Part shown: positions 52,505-60,960 of the stretch, in pieces
How positions within the stretch are numbered: the first letter of the stretch is position 1
How the letters are laid out: every line of letters begins with the position of its first letter
Assembly (NCBI GenBank): GCA_963744575.1
Contig: CAVUUF010000014.1
Location: 558,001-622,000, forward strand
Origin: Palsa-504 sp963744575
GTDB taxonomy: Bacteria > Actinomycetota > Actinomycetes > Streptosporangiales > Streptosporangiaceae
Reading direction: 5' to 3'
DNA: 64,000 nt
Program-made: the position numbers and the translations under genes
Notes under the pieces: model-generated
What the model saw: only the letters and a program-made list of their open reading frames with translations
Database searches by the model: none
Told to the model about the DNA's origin: nothing

Positions 52505-52613
52505 ACGCTCACCCTCCTCGAAGGGGCTGACTGGGCTGGTGCCAGTTACGCAGTTAGTACGGATCATGCGCGGGGCCAGGGTTGACAGTCAACAGAGATG
52601 CCTGCTCCGTCGC

Positions 52614-52629
52614 TGGCAAGCACTTTCCA
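52614..52629. promoter_or_regulatory. LacI-type operator upstream of the permease operon
   Basis: TGGCAAGCACTTTCCA is a 16-base palindrome with one mismatch and a CA centre. It shares the core AAGCACTTTCC with the perfect palindrome upstream of the LacI gene (53792-53807). Together they suggest that the LacI protein controls both the permease operon and the divergent Gfo/Idh operon. Confidence 0.65.
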
Positions 52630-52672
52630 ATTTCTGCGAAACGCACCTGATGAGCGCCGGGACGCACAAGGG

Positions 52673-53734
52673 TCAGCTAGGAGAGTCAGCAGGCGGGCAC
52701 GGCAGGGTGCTGTCCCTCAGGATGACCTCGCCGGGCACGGGGATGACTCGCGGGCCGGGGGCGGCTTCGGCGGGCCCGTCCAGGATGAGCCCGGCCGCCA
52801 TCGCCCCCATCCGCTTGAGCGGCAGCCGCACCGTGGTCAGCGGCGGGTAGACGTCGCGCAGGGTGAGGATGTCGTCGAAGCCGGCCAGCGCGATATCGGC
52901 GGGCACCTGCAGGCCGCCGGCCCGCAGCCGGGCCAGCGCGCCCACCGCCATCACGTCGGTCACCGCGAACACGCAGTCCGGGCGCGGCCGGGGCGCGGCC
53001 AGCAGGGTGCTCATCGCCTCATAGCCACCGTTCCTGGTGGACGCGCCGTGGACGACCCGGGCCGCATCCAACGGCACGTTCCAGGCGGCCAGGCCGGCCC
53101 GGAACCCCTCCAGCCGGTCCCGCGCGGTCAGCAGCCCGCGCGGCCCGGCCAGCACGGCGAAGCGGCGGTGCCCGAGCGCGACCATGGCCCGGGCCAGCGC
53201 CTCGGCGCCGGCCGCGTTCTCCGGCAGGATCGTGTCCACGCCCAGCAGGTCCTGGCCGACGGCCACGGCCCGGCCGCCGGAGCGGGTAAAGGCGGCGATC
53301 TCGGCGCGCAGCGCCTCGCGGGCCGCGGCGTCGTCGGACCGGCTGCCGACCAGGATCACCGCCCGGGCCCGCTGGGCGCGCATCAGCGCGACGTACTCGC
53401 GTTCGGCCGCCTCGGTGGCCGACGTGCTCGACATGCAGACCAGGAGCCGGCGCGAGTCGGCCACCACCTCGATCAGGCCGGCCGCGATGGAGGAGAAGTA
53501 CGGGTCGGCGATGTCGTGCACGACCACCCCGATGAGCGTGCTCTGCCCGGTGGCTACCGCCCTGGCCTGCAGGTTCGCGGTGTAGCCGAGCTCGGTGACG
53601 GCCTGGTTGACCCGCTGCGCCAGCCGCGGGCCGACCCGGCGCGGGCCCTCGTTCACCACCCGGGACGCGGTGGTCAGTGAGACCCCGGCCCGGTCGGCGA
53701 CGTCCTGCAGCGTCACCCTGCGGGCCTGGTGCAC
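52673..53734 (-). CDS. LacI family transcriptional regulator
   Basis: 353 residues from GTG 53734 (GGGAGGAGGG upstream). HTH at the N terminus: RVTLQDVADRAGVSLTTASR with VVNEGPRRVGP, hinge TANLQARAVATGQSTLIGVV. Periplasmic-binding-like core follows, including DCVFAVTDVMAVGALARLRA and IALAGFDDILTLRDVYPPLT. Palindromes with the AAGCACTTTCC core lie on both sides of the gene. Intact, although most of its presumed targets are damaged. The ligand is probably a sugar or polyol-like compound, judging from the divergent genes. Confidence 0.9.
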   Translation of the reverse strand: MHQARRVTLQDVADRAGVSLTTASRVVNEGPRRVGPRLAQRVNQAVTELGYTANLQARAVATGQSTLIGVVVHDIADPYFSSIAAGLIEVVADSRRLLVCMSSTSATEAAEREYVALMRAQRARAVILVGSRSDDAAAREALRAEIAAFTRSGGRAVAVGQDLLGVDTILPENAAGAEALARAMVALGHRRFAVLAGPRGLLTARDRLEGFRAGLAAWNVPLDAARVVHGASTRNGGYEAMSTLLAAPRPRPDCVFAVTDVMAVGALARLRAGGLQVPADIALAGFDDILTLRDVYPPLTTVRLPLKRMGAMAAGLILDGPAEAAPGPRVIPVPGEVILRDSTLPCPPADSPS

Positions 53735-53791
53735 TGGCCCTCCTCCCGGCGCTTCTCGCCGCTTGACCCGTCTAACCGGTCAACCTAACCT

Positions 53792-53807
53792 GGGAAAGCA
53801 CTTTCCC
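53792..53807. promoter_or_regulatory. Perfect LacI-type operator palindrome
   Basis: GGGAAAGCACTTTCCC, perfect seven-base arms around CA, in the divergent promoter between the LacI gene and the Gfo/Idh gene. The same core is found at 52614-52629. Confidence 0.75.
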
Positions 53808-53896
53808 GAGGTGCTCAGGGTAGCACCGGACCCGTGGCCGACCGAAGGCCCAGCCGAAGGGCCCAAGCCGAAGGACAGAGCCCGAAGGACAGAGCC

Positions 53897-54290
53897 ATGA
53901 CGTGTAAGGTCATCACCGTCGCCCTCAACGGGGTCACCGGCCGGATGGGATACCGCCAGCACCTGGTCCGGTCGCTGCTCGCCATCCGGGAGCAGGGCGG
54001 CGTCCGGCTCGAGGACGGCACCAGCCTGTACCCCGAGCCGATCCTGGTGGGCCGGAACTCCGAGCGGCTGCGCGCTATCGCCGGACGGCACGGCCTGGAA
54101 CGCTGGACCACGCATCGGGACGAGGTGCTGGCCGATCCCGCGGTCGACGTGTACTTCGACACCCAGGTGACCAGCGCGCGCGAGGTCAGCCTGATGAGGG
54201 CGATCGAGGCCGGCAAGCACGTCTACACCGAGAAGCCGGTGGCCGGGTCCCTCGACGGCGCGCTGCGGCTGGCCCCTGTCCTGGGCGCAG
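53897..54290 (+). pseudogene. Gfo/Idh/MocA oxidoreductase, N-terminal part only
   Basis: ATG 53897 with GAAGGAC upstream. The NAD-binding half is recognisable: VALNGVTGRMGYRQHLVRSL, then DVYFDTQVTSAREVSLMRAI and the catalytic GKHVYTEKPVAGSL. After residue about 130 the sequence is unrelated and the frame drifts; about 250 residues are missing. It is joined to the tail of another gene at about 54290. Confidence 0.72.
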
Positions 54291-54504
54291 GCCCGGGAGC
54301 TGATCTGCCGGACCGCCGCGCGGGGCGGCCAGCTGGGGCGCCGCCGCCGGGGCGGGCGCCCCGGCCACGCTGGCCGCCAGGGCCGGGCGTCTGCTCCGGG
54401 TGTACGAGCTGGCCGCGGCCGCCGGGGCGCTCACCGAGCCGGAGCTGGCCGCCGTGCGGATGAGCGAGTGGCTGGCCCGTTCGGCCCAATCGGAGCGGGG
54501 ATGA
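54290..54504 (+). pseudogene. C-terminal tail of an adjacent catabolic gene (possibly DUF993)
   Basis: In a different frame from the Gfo/Idh stump: RAGRLLRVYELAAAAGALTE and ELAAVRMSEWLARSA, closing at TGA 54502-54504. In actinomycete sugar catabolic clusters a DUF993 (dihydrodipicolinate-synthase-like) gene often sits between the Gfo/Idh and the epimerase genes; the position fits, but the assignment is inference. Confidence 0.35.
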
Positions 54505-54544
54505 GTGGCGGGGGCCAGGGGCGGCCCACGGGCGGATCGGGCTG

Positions 54545-55023
54545 GACCGGCTGTCGCTGAACCAGGCCACGGTCAAGCATCTCGGCCTGGCGGAGGCCGT
54601 GGCGGTGTGCGCGCGGCACGAGATCCCGGCCATCGGGCTGTGGCGGGACCGGGTGGCGGAAGCCGGCCTGGGCGAGGCGGTGGACCTGGCGCTGCGGTTC
54701 CCGGCCGACGCGGTGGGCGTGGTGGTCGACACCTACCACGTCTGGTGGGACGCCCGGCTGGCCGCCGAGATCGCCCGCGGCCGCGGCCGTATCGTCAGCT
54801 TCCAGGTGTGCGACTGGGTGCTGCCGCTGCCGCAGGACACCCTGCTCGGCCGCGGTCACCTGGGCGACGGCGTGATCGACTTCGGGCCGGTGACGGCGGC
54901 GGTGACGGCGGCGGCTACGACGGCTTCGTGGAGGTCGAGATCTTCAACGCCGAGGTCTGGGACGCCCCGCCGGATCAGACCGCGGCGACGGTGCGGGAAC
55001 GGTTCGCGGCCGCGTTCGGCTGA
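54545..55023 (+). pseudogene. Sugar phosphate isomerase/epimerase (xylose isomerase-like TIM barrel), internally deleted
   Basis: Start: LSLNQATVKHLGLAEAVAVC and ARHEIPAIGLWRDRVAEAG. Then, at GLGEAV-DLALRFPADAV near 54685, roughly 100 residues are missing, including one metal-binding Glu region; the second half resumes with VVDTYHVWWDARLAAEI and VCDWVLPLPQDTLLGRGHLG. Near 54900 a frameshift leaves the last piece (GYDGFVEVEIFNAEVWDAPP) in another frame. No plausible start codon in frame. Confidence 0.72.
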
Positions 55024-55041
55024 GGGCCGACCGCGGGCTGT

Positions 55042-55476
55042 TCAGATGCGCTGCTCGGTGGCGGAGTCGGGGACGCCGTTGAAGTAGCGGTCCAGGACCT
55101 GCCCGAACGCTGGCTGGCCGGGGGCGGCGGCATGGATAAACAGCGTCATCGACGAGCGCAGCTTCAGCGCGTCGACCTCGCCGAATATCTGCTCCGCGGT
55201 GCGGCCGGGCAGGCCGGCCAGGATGGTGGCGCATTCGGTCAGCCGCGGGCCGAGTACCGGGTGGGACAGGTAGGCCCGGGCCTCGGCCAGCGAGGTGATC
55301 GCGTATTTCTGCGATGTCGGGCTGTAGCCCAGGCCGGCCATCTGCGGGAAGACGAACCACATCCAGTGGCTGGTCTTGCGTCCGGCCCGCAGTTCGGCGG
55401 CGGCGCGATCGTAGGTGCCGCCGGCGTCCTGGGCGGTCACGAACCGCTGGAGATCGTACGGGTCCTCGGCGGGCAT
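55042..55476 (-). CDS. DUF1810 family protein
   Basis: 144 residues: YDLQRFVTAQDAGGTYDRAA, GRKTSHWMWFVFPQMAGLGY and LGPRLTECATILAGLPGRTA. This is the full DUF1810 pattern, an all-helical, calpastatin-annotated family of unknown function. Intact. Start at ATG 55476 with AAGGGC upstream. It marks the point where damage to genes stops. Confidence 0.88.
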   Translation of the reverse strand: MPAEDPYDLQRFVTAQDAGGTYDRAAAELRAGRKTSHWMWFVFPQMAGLGYSPTSQKYAITSLAEARAYLSHPVLGPRLTECATILAGLPGRTAEQIFGEVDALKLRSSMTLFIHAAAPGQPAFGQVLDRYFNGVPDSATEQRI

Positions 55477-55664
55477 GCCCTTACGCTATCGGAGGCCCCG
55501 CGCGTGAACGCGAGCACGGCAGCGGAGAGGCCCCCGCATCGCCTCTCCGATGCCGTGTTCGCCCCCGCCTGCGTGGTGTGGGCCGGTTTGCGTTGCGCGA
55601 CCCTCACACCCGGACAGAGGGCCGCCGCCCCGGTCCTGATACACGTTCGGGGCAGAATCGTGGG

Positions 55665-56585
55665 ATGGATCATGTGCTGCCGCCGGAGGAGGACGCCGAC
55701 CTGCCCGCGTTCTGCCGGGCGCTCGGCGTGCCCGGGCTAGCCGATATCCACACTCACTTCCTGCCGCCGCGGATGCTGCGCCGGGTGTGGGAGTATTTCG
55801 ACGCGGCCGGCCCGCTGGTGGGCGTGAGCTGGCCGATCCAGTACAAATGGACCGACGCCGAACGGGTGGCGCACCTGCGGTCCATGGGCGTGCAACTGTT
55901 CAGCGCGCTGGCCTACGCCCACCGGCCGGACATGGCCGCCGACCTGAACGCCTGGACGCTGGCCTTCGCCGCGGCCACCCCGGGGTGCCTGCCGTCGGCG
56001 ACGTTCTACCCCGAGCCGGGCGTGACGCGTTACGTCTGCGAGGCGCTGGACGCGGGCGCGCGCATCTTCAAGGTGCACCTGCAGGTGGGCGGGTTCGCGC
56101 CGGATGACTCGCGGCTTGACCAGGTATGGGGCCTGCTCGGCGAGGCGCGGGTGCCGGTGGTCATCCACGCCGGTCATGCTCCGGTCGGTGCGGAATACAC
56201 CGGGCCTGGACCGTTCGGGGCCCTGATGAAGCGGTACCCGGACCTGACGGCCATCGTGGCGCACATGGGCGCGCCCGACTACGGCGAGTTCCTCCGGCTG
56301 GCCGCGGATTACCAGCGGGTGAGGCTAGACACCACTATGGTCTTCACCGGCTTCTTCGACCGGCTTGCTCCGTTCCCGGCCGCCGCCCTGCCGCTGGCGC
56401 GCGACCTCGGGCTGGCCGGGAAGATCCTGCTCGGCAGCGACTTCCCGAACATCCCCTACCCCTACGCCCGGCAGATCGGCGGGCTGGTCCGGCTCGGCCT
56501 GGGCGAGGACTGGCTGCGCGCCGTGTGCTGGGACAATCCGGCGGCGATGTTCGGGGTGCCGGGATCAGGTGAGGCGGCCGGCTAG
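55665..56585 (+). CDS. Amidohydrolase family (TIM-barrel metal hydrolase) protein
   Basis: 306 residues from ATG 55665. Metal ligands: ADIHTHFLPPRM (HxH near residue 28), VVIHAGHAP, IVAHMGAPDYGEF and LLGSDFPNIPYPY (Asp). This is the amidohydrolase-2 group, which includes decarboxylases and lactonases of ring-cleavage products. The substrate cannot be told. Its 3' end converges on, and overlaps by four bases, the M1 peptidase gene. Confidence 0.85.
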   Translation: MDHVLPPEEDADLPAFCRALGVPGLADIHTHFLPPRMLRRVWEYFDAAGPLVGVSWPIQYKWTDAERVAHLRSMGVQLFSALAYAHRPDMAADLNAWTLAFAAATPGCLPSATFYPEPGVTRYVCEALDAGARIFKVHLQVGGFAPDDSRLDQVWGLLGEARVPVVIHAGHAPVGAEYTGPGPFGALMKRYPDLTAIVAHMGAPDYGEFLRLAADYQRVRLDTTMVFTGFFDRLAPFPAAALPLARDLGLAGKILLGSDFPNIPYPYARQIGGLVRLGLGEDWLRAVCWDNPAAMFGVPGSGEAAG

Positions 56586-58348
56586 GGGCATACGCCGGGA
56601 GAGCTGTAGAAGTCCGGGCCGGCCAGGCCGGGGCCGGTGATCATGGGGCGGTTCTTCCCGCCACCCGAGGGGTAGGCGGTGTCGAACCACTGGGCGAAGA
56701 ACTGGCTCAGCCGCACCTGGCAGCTACGGCTGCGGACCGGCAGCCAGCGGTGGAAGGCCGCTTCCAGCTGGGCTTCGGTGATGCTGGCCCCGCCGTAGCG
56801 GCGCTGGAGTTGCCGCAGCGCCCGGGTGAAGTTGACGGGGCCGAGGATCTGGCGCAGCGCGATGTAGGCGGCACCGGGCCGGTCGTAGGTGGACGAGGTG
56901 TCGAACAGGGTGAACGGTTCGGGGTTGGAGGGCGCGCCGGTCCAGAAGGAGCCGCCCTTGGAGTAGATCGCGTTGAACTGGCTCACCAGGCTGGCCTGGA
57001 AATTCTTGGCCAGGCGTGCGTGATACAAGAACTCGGCCAGGGTGGCCATGCCTTCCTTGAAGAAGGTGTAACGGTAGTTGGCCTCGGAGACGTTGTCTCC
57101 CCACCACTGGTGCATGTTCTCGTGGTAGAGGGTGTCGGTGTCGATCGTCCCGCCGGCGAACGCGATCATCGTCTCCATTTCCTCGTCGAAGCTGGCGTTC
57201 GGGGTGCCGATGATGATCCCGTCGGAGCCGAACGGGAAGAGCCATCCGTTGAACTGGCTCTCGAACGCGGTGATGTCCGGCTGCATGTCCATGATGGCCT
57301 GGTTCTTCTTCTGCTGCGCCGCGCTGATCGAGGTGTCCTGCGCCTGGTAGAACCGCAGGCCGCCGATGGTCCGCTCGGTCAGGTGGTAGTTGCCCACGCT
57401 GTCCTCGACCAGGTAGCTGGCGATGGGAGCGGCAGCGTGCCAGTTCCAGGTGACCGAGCCGCCGGGGAACTCGTGGCTGGCCCGGTGGTGTCGCACCAAG
57501 ACCAGTTCGCCGTTGGCGACCACGGTCCGGCCGGCGGTGACCGTGTCGGAGAAGTCGTAGGTGGGCTTGGCCGCCGGGTAGTCGTTGAGCGGCATCCAGT
57601 CCTCCGTGCCGACCGGCTCGGTGGTCACGAAGCTCCCGTCGGGGGCACGGAACCAGCCCTCGGTGGTGCCGTCGCCGTCGTTGTGCACGCCGGGGCGGCC
57701 GGCGTAGCTCACCGTGACGGTGAAGGTGGCGCCGTTCCTGATCGGCGCTTCCGGGGTGATGACCAGCTTGTTGGCGGGGCACTGGGTGCCGTCGAGTGAG
57801 TCCGCGGCGACGTTGGTGTTCGGGAGCTCCGGTGAGCAGGCGGGGGGCAGCGGGTTGTGGTCCGGGCCACCCACCGGGTTGGTCTGGGAGGCTTCGTGGG
57901 CGGCGGGGTCGGGATCGTTCGGTCCGTTCGGGTCGCCTGGGTAGGTGGGCTGGACGAAGGTGAAGTTCGCCGGGCGGCCGTTCACCGTGACCGCGCCGAC
58001 GGTCATGTCCGGGCCCGCGCTGGTGTTGCCGGACTTCCGCTCGAAGTCGAGGCTGAAGCTGGTCAGGCACCGGGTGGCGCGGTCGGTGAGGACCACCCGG
58101 TTGCCGGGCAGGAACATGTTCGCGGTGGCGTCGTAGACCAGGTGCACCAGCGTGTGCAGGCTGGTGTAGCCGTCGTTGCCGGTCTCCGGGTACACGTGCG
58201 AACCCGGCGGCGACAGGGTATGAGCGCCCGCCGAGCAGAAGTGGCCGCCCGTGGATGACGCGCTGGCTGGGGAGGCCAGGCCCAGCCACGGCACTACGAG
58301 TCCCGCGCATGCCGCCGTGACCGTGATCCTCAGCCATCGTCCGGACAT
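56582..58348 (-). CDS. Secreted M1 family metallopeptidase
   Basis: 588 residues. ATG 58348 with GGGGAGG upstream; signal peptide ITVTAACAGLVVPWLGLASP ending ASA-S. The catalytic zinc motif is HENMH at residue 409-413, with the third ligand Glu 19 residues later (FFKEGMATLAEF), exactly the M1 spacing. The usual exopeptidase GAMEN motif is not evident: the segment before it reads NASFDEEMETMIAF, so substrate binding may differ from aminopeptidase N. Located outside the cell. Confidence 0.87.
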   Translation of the reverse strand: MSGRWLRITVTAACAGLVVPWLGLASPASASSTGGHFCSAGAHTLSPPGSHVYPETGNDGYTSLHTLVHLVYDATANMFLPGNRVVLTDRATRCLTSFSLDFERKSGNTSAGPDMTVGAVTVNGRPANFTFVQPTYPGDPNGPNDPDPAAHEASQTNPVGGPDHNPLPPACSPELPNTNVAADSLDGTQCPANKLVITPEAPIRNGATFTVTVSYAGRPGVHNDGDGTTEGWFRAPDGSFVTTEPVGTEDWMPLNDYPAAKPTYDFSDTVTAGRTVVANGELVLVRHHRASHEFPGGSVTWNWHAAAPIASYLVEDSVGNYHLTERTIGGLRFYQAQDTSISAAQQKKNQAIMDMQPDITAFESQFNGWLFPFGSDGIIIGTPNASFDEEMETMIAFAGGTIDTDTLYHENMHQWWGDNVSEANYRYTFFKEGMATLAEFLYHARLAKNFQASLVSQFNAIYSKGGSFWTGAPSNPEPFTLFDTSSTYDRPGAAYIALRQILGPVNFTRALRQLQRRYGGASITEAQLEAAFHRWLPVRSRSCQVRLSQFFAQWFDTAYPSGGGKNRPMITGPGLAGPDFYSSPGVCP

Positions 58349-59065
58349 ATCGGGCCTCCCCGCTAATTCCACCCTTACGGTGTTCACCTCCTCGCCGCAC
58401 GGAAGCGCACAGGCAATCCCACCGGACCAATCGGTATCGCGTGCTTCCACTCGGATCCGCTCATCGGCGGCCGGACACATCCGCGATCTGGGCTGCGTTG
58501 CCGGGGGTCGAGCGGAAGGTATTGACACCAGGCGCAGGTTGGATGGCGGTCAGGGGTACGCCCGGAATCGCCGGAAAAAGCCACTTAAATACCGATAATG
58601 GCACCCACATCGATGGTTTCACGAGAAACTTTTTGAGCCTGCATCCCGGCGTGGCGGCTTGACTTTCTCGGCAGATTCTCACTCATTGGTCGATTTTGGA
58701 CTTTAATGCCTTTACTTACCCGGATAGCTCGACTCTGGACAAAAGCGATTTAGATCCCCATTCCTGATGCTTCTACAGGCAGAGGGCTTGGTATCGGACC
58801 AGGAAGCGTCCGTGACTTCCTGCCCGAGATATTTCACTCTGTGGCTTTTGCCCGAGTTAGGGCACTGCCAACAAGCTGCCGCGCAGCCCTGGAGGACCTG
58901 GCTTAACTGCATCGATGTGGCAGCGATGCTGCTGGGGCGACATCGATGTAACATCGATGCTGTTTTCGAGCGGACCAGGTCGGGAATGGTGCCGACCGGA
59001 CGGGGCACGGCGGGCGCTGGGGTGCGGGCGGGGGCACGGCAGGCGCGGAGGTGGTCGGGTGGCGG
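58349..59065. other. 717-base intergenic region upstream of the M1 peptidase gene
   Basis: Contains a lower-GC stretch at about 58575-58790 (with TTGACT at 58660 as a possible -35) and the dispersed palindromic repeat at 58907-58963. No supported gene or RNA. Open frames here have no ribosome sites or similarity. Confidence 0.45.
58907..58963. repeat. Dispersed palindromic repeat, copy B (two 31-bp periods)
   Basis: CATCGATGTGGCAGCGATG at 58910-58928 is an exact reverse complement of the 19-mer at 7.7 kb. A second, diverged copy (three mismatches) follows at 58941-58959, again 31 bases away. The intervening bases GCTGCTGGGGCGA also match copy A with few changes. Confidence 0.75.
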
Positions 59066-59866
59066 TTAGGGGAGGGCCAGGGTGATGGGGCGGGCGCGCG
59101 GGGGGATCAGGACGGTGGCGGGGCAGGCGGATTCGCGGACCAGGACGGCGAAGTGGCCGGGGTCGCCGGCGTTGCCGTCGATCGCCTCGTAGTGCATGGG
59201 GATGACGTAGGCGGGGCGGACTTCGGCGCAGAGCCAGGCGGCCTCGGTCTCGTTCATGTTGCCGACGATGCCGCGCGACTCGCGCATGTAGTCGCGGCCG
59301 TTGATGGGGATCATCAGCACGTCGGGGCCGAGCGCGGCGAGGGCACCGGGGAGTTCGGGATAGACCAGGCAGTCACCGGAGTGGTAGAAGCGGATGCCGC
59401 CCACCTCCAGCAGGTAGCCGAGGAAGCGGCCGGGGCCGAACTCATACGCCACGGGATCGTCGCCGCCGATGCCGTGCAGCGCGGGCACCGGGTGCACGGT
59501 CACGTCCCGGTCGCGCAGTTCCCCGCCGGGCACCGCGCCGGCCAGCCGGTTCCTGTCCACGCCGCCATCGACGGCGATCTGGACCACCGGCTCGGGGACC
59601 ACGATGGTGGCGGCCGGGTTGACCGCGCAGAACTCGCGCAGGAACGGCAGGTCCAGGTGGTCCACGTGCTCGTGGGTGCAGAGCACCAGGGTGACGTCGG
59701 CGAAGTCCGGTGCCGCCGCGGGCGGCCGGTAGCGGCGATCGGCCCGGTCGGTCAGGAACGGGTCGACCAGGACGCGGCTGTCCCGCGCGGCCAGGCGGAA
59801 GCCCGCCTGGCCGTACCAGGTGACCGAGGCGAGACGCCCCGCCCGTTCGGGATAATGATCTGTCAT
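59066..59866 (-). CDS. MBL-fold metal-dependent hydrolase (UlaG-like)
   Basis: 266 residues. Metallo-beta-lactamase motif CTHEHVDHLDLPFLREF (HxHxDH), later metal ligands in YHSGDCLVYPEL and IPMHYEAIDG. The group includes L-ascorbate-6-phosphate lactonase relatives and RNA-processing-like hydrolases; function here unknown. Its ATG overlaps the stop of the phosphatase gene (ATGA), so it is the last gene of the nadD-rsfS operon. Confidence 0.87.
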   Translation of the reverse strand: MTDHYPERAGRLASVTWYGQAGFRLAARDSRVLVDPFLTDRADRRYRPPAAAPDFADVTLVLCTHEHVDHLDLPFLREFCAVNPAATIVVPEPVVQIAVDGGVDRNRLAGAVPGGELRDRDVTVHPVPALHGIGGDDPVAYEFGPGRFLGYLLEVGGIRFYHSGDCLVYPELPGALAALGPDVLMIPINGRDYMRESRGIVGNMNETEAAWLCAEVRPAYVIPMHYEAIDGNAGDPGHFAVLVRESACPATVLIPPRARPITLALP

Positions 59867-60489
59867 CGGTCGTCACTAAGCACGACGGGTTCGGGGAGAG
59901 TGCCGGCGTTGTGCTCGAGCAGCCGCCAGCGGTCGCGGCGGCGGCCGAGCACCGACCAGGAGCAGTTGGACAGCGGGCCGAGCACGCCGGACAGGTCGTC
60001 CGGCATGCCGAGCAGCCGCGACATGCCGAGCCGCAGCGCGGCGCCGTGGCTGACCACGACGGCAAGGCGGGTGGCCGGGCCCGGTTGCGATTCGAGCGTG
60101 GCGGCGGTGCGGTGCAGCGCGGCGGCCACCCGTTCGGCCACCGCGGTGGTGGGCTCGCCGTCGGGCGGCTCCCAGTTGGCGTGCTCGACCGGGTAGCGGG
60201 TGCGGATCTCGGTGTCGGTCAGCCCCTCCCAGCAGCCGCCGTGCCGTTCCCGCAGGTCCTTGTCGAACGTCACCGCCAGGCCGGTCAGCCGGGCCAGCGC
60301 GGCCGCCGTGCCGGCCGCGCGGCTCAGGTCGGAGGAGACGATCAGGTCCGGGCGGAGCGCGGCCAGCAGCCCGGCGGCCCGGCCGGCCTGCGCCTGCCCG
60401 GTTTCGTCGAGGGGGACGTCGCTTTGGCCCTGGAAGCGACGTTCGGCGTTCCACGGCGTCTGACCGTGCCGCCAGAGCACGAGCCGCAC
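59863..60489 (-). CDS. Histidine phosphatase family protein (phosphoglycerate mutase-like)
   Basis: 208 residues from GTG 60489. Catalytic RHG in LVLWRHGQTPWNAERRFQGQ, second His in VVVSHGAALRLGMSRLLGMP and Glu-containing LRERHGGCWEGLTDTEI. In actinomycetes a gene of this type commonly follows rsfS and has been linked to glucosyl-3-phosphoglycerate phosphatase or similar activities. Eight bases after rsfS, and overlapping the MBL gene. Confidence 0.9.
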   Translation of the reverse strand: MRLVLWRHGQTPWNAERRFQGQSDVPLDETGQAQAGRAAGLLAALRPDLIVSSDLSRAAGTAAALARLTGLAVTFDKDLRERHGGCWEGLTDTEIRTRYPVEHANWEPPDGEPTTAVAERVAAALHRTAATLESQPGPATRLAVVVSHGAALRLGMSRLLGMPDDLSGVLGPLSNCSWSVLGRRRDRWRLLEHNAGTLPEPVVLSDDR

Positions 60490-60497
60490 CGGATCGC

Positions 60498-60911
60498 TCA
60501 GGACATCCTCCCGGGATTGACCGGGGAGGTCCGGGCGGGTCGGCCACTGCCCACGAGCTGGGGAAGCGGGATCTGGGGGCAGTCCTTCCAGATCCGCTCG
60601 AGCGCGTAGTACGTGCGCTCATCGGAGTGCTGGACGTGGATCACCACGTCCAGGTAGTCCAGGAGCACCCAGCGGCCCTCCCGTTCGCCCTCGCGGCGGA
60701 CCAGGCTCGCGCCCGCCTGGCGCATCCGCAGCTCGATCTCGTCCACGATGGACCGGACCTGCCGGTCGTTGGACGCCGAGCAGAGCAGGAACGCGTCGGT
60801 GATGACGAGCTGATCGCTCACGTCGTAGGCGATTATGCCGTCCGCTAGCTTGTCCGCCGCGGCCAGGGCCGCGGTCTCCACGAGCTCGACGGCCCTCGGT
60901 GTGGCAGTCAC
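60498..60911 (-). CDS. rsfS: Ribosomal silencing factor RsfS
   Basis: Binds ribosomal protein L14 and blocks subunit joining under nutrient limitation. GTG 60911 gives the usual actinobacterial start TATPRAVELVETAALAAADK, then IIAYDVSDQLVITDAFLLCS, SNDRQVRSIVDEIELRMRQ and VLLDYLDVVIHVQHSDERTY. About 137 residues, normal length. AAGGAGG lies 14 bases upstream of the GTG, a little far. Lies between nadD and the phosphatase gene, its standard location. Confidence 0.95.
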   Translation of the reverse strand: MTATPRAVELVETAALAAADKLADGIIAYDVSDQLVITDAFLLCSASNDRQVRSIVDEIELRMRQAGASLVRREGEREGRWVLLDYLDVVIHVQHSDERTYYALERIWKDCPQIPLPQLVGSGRPARTSPVNPGRMS

Positions 60912-60960
60912 GAGTGCTTGCCGGCCTCCTTGGTAGGGATCGTTGTCTGTAATAACCATC

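Noticed and set aside
58767..59069. 100-codon frame containing the palindromic repeat (IDVAAMLLGRHRC)
   Set aside because: The protein similarity with a frame at 7.7 kb is due to the DNA repeat, not to a gene.
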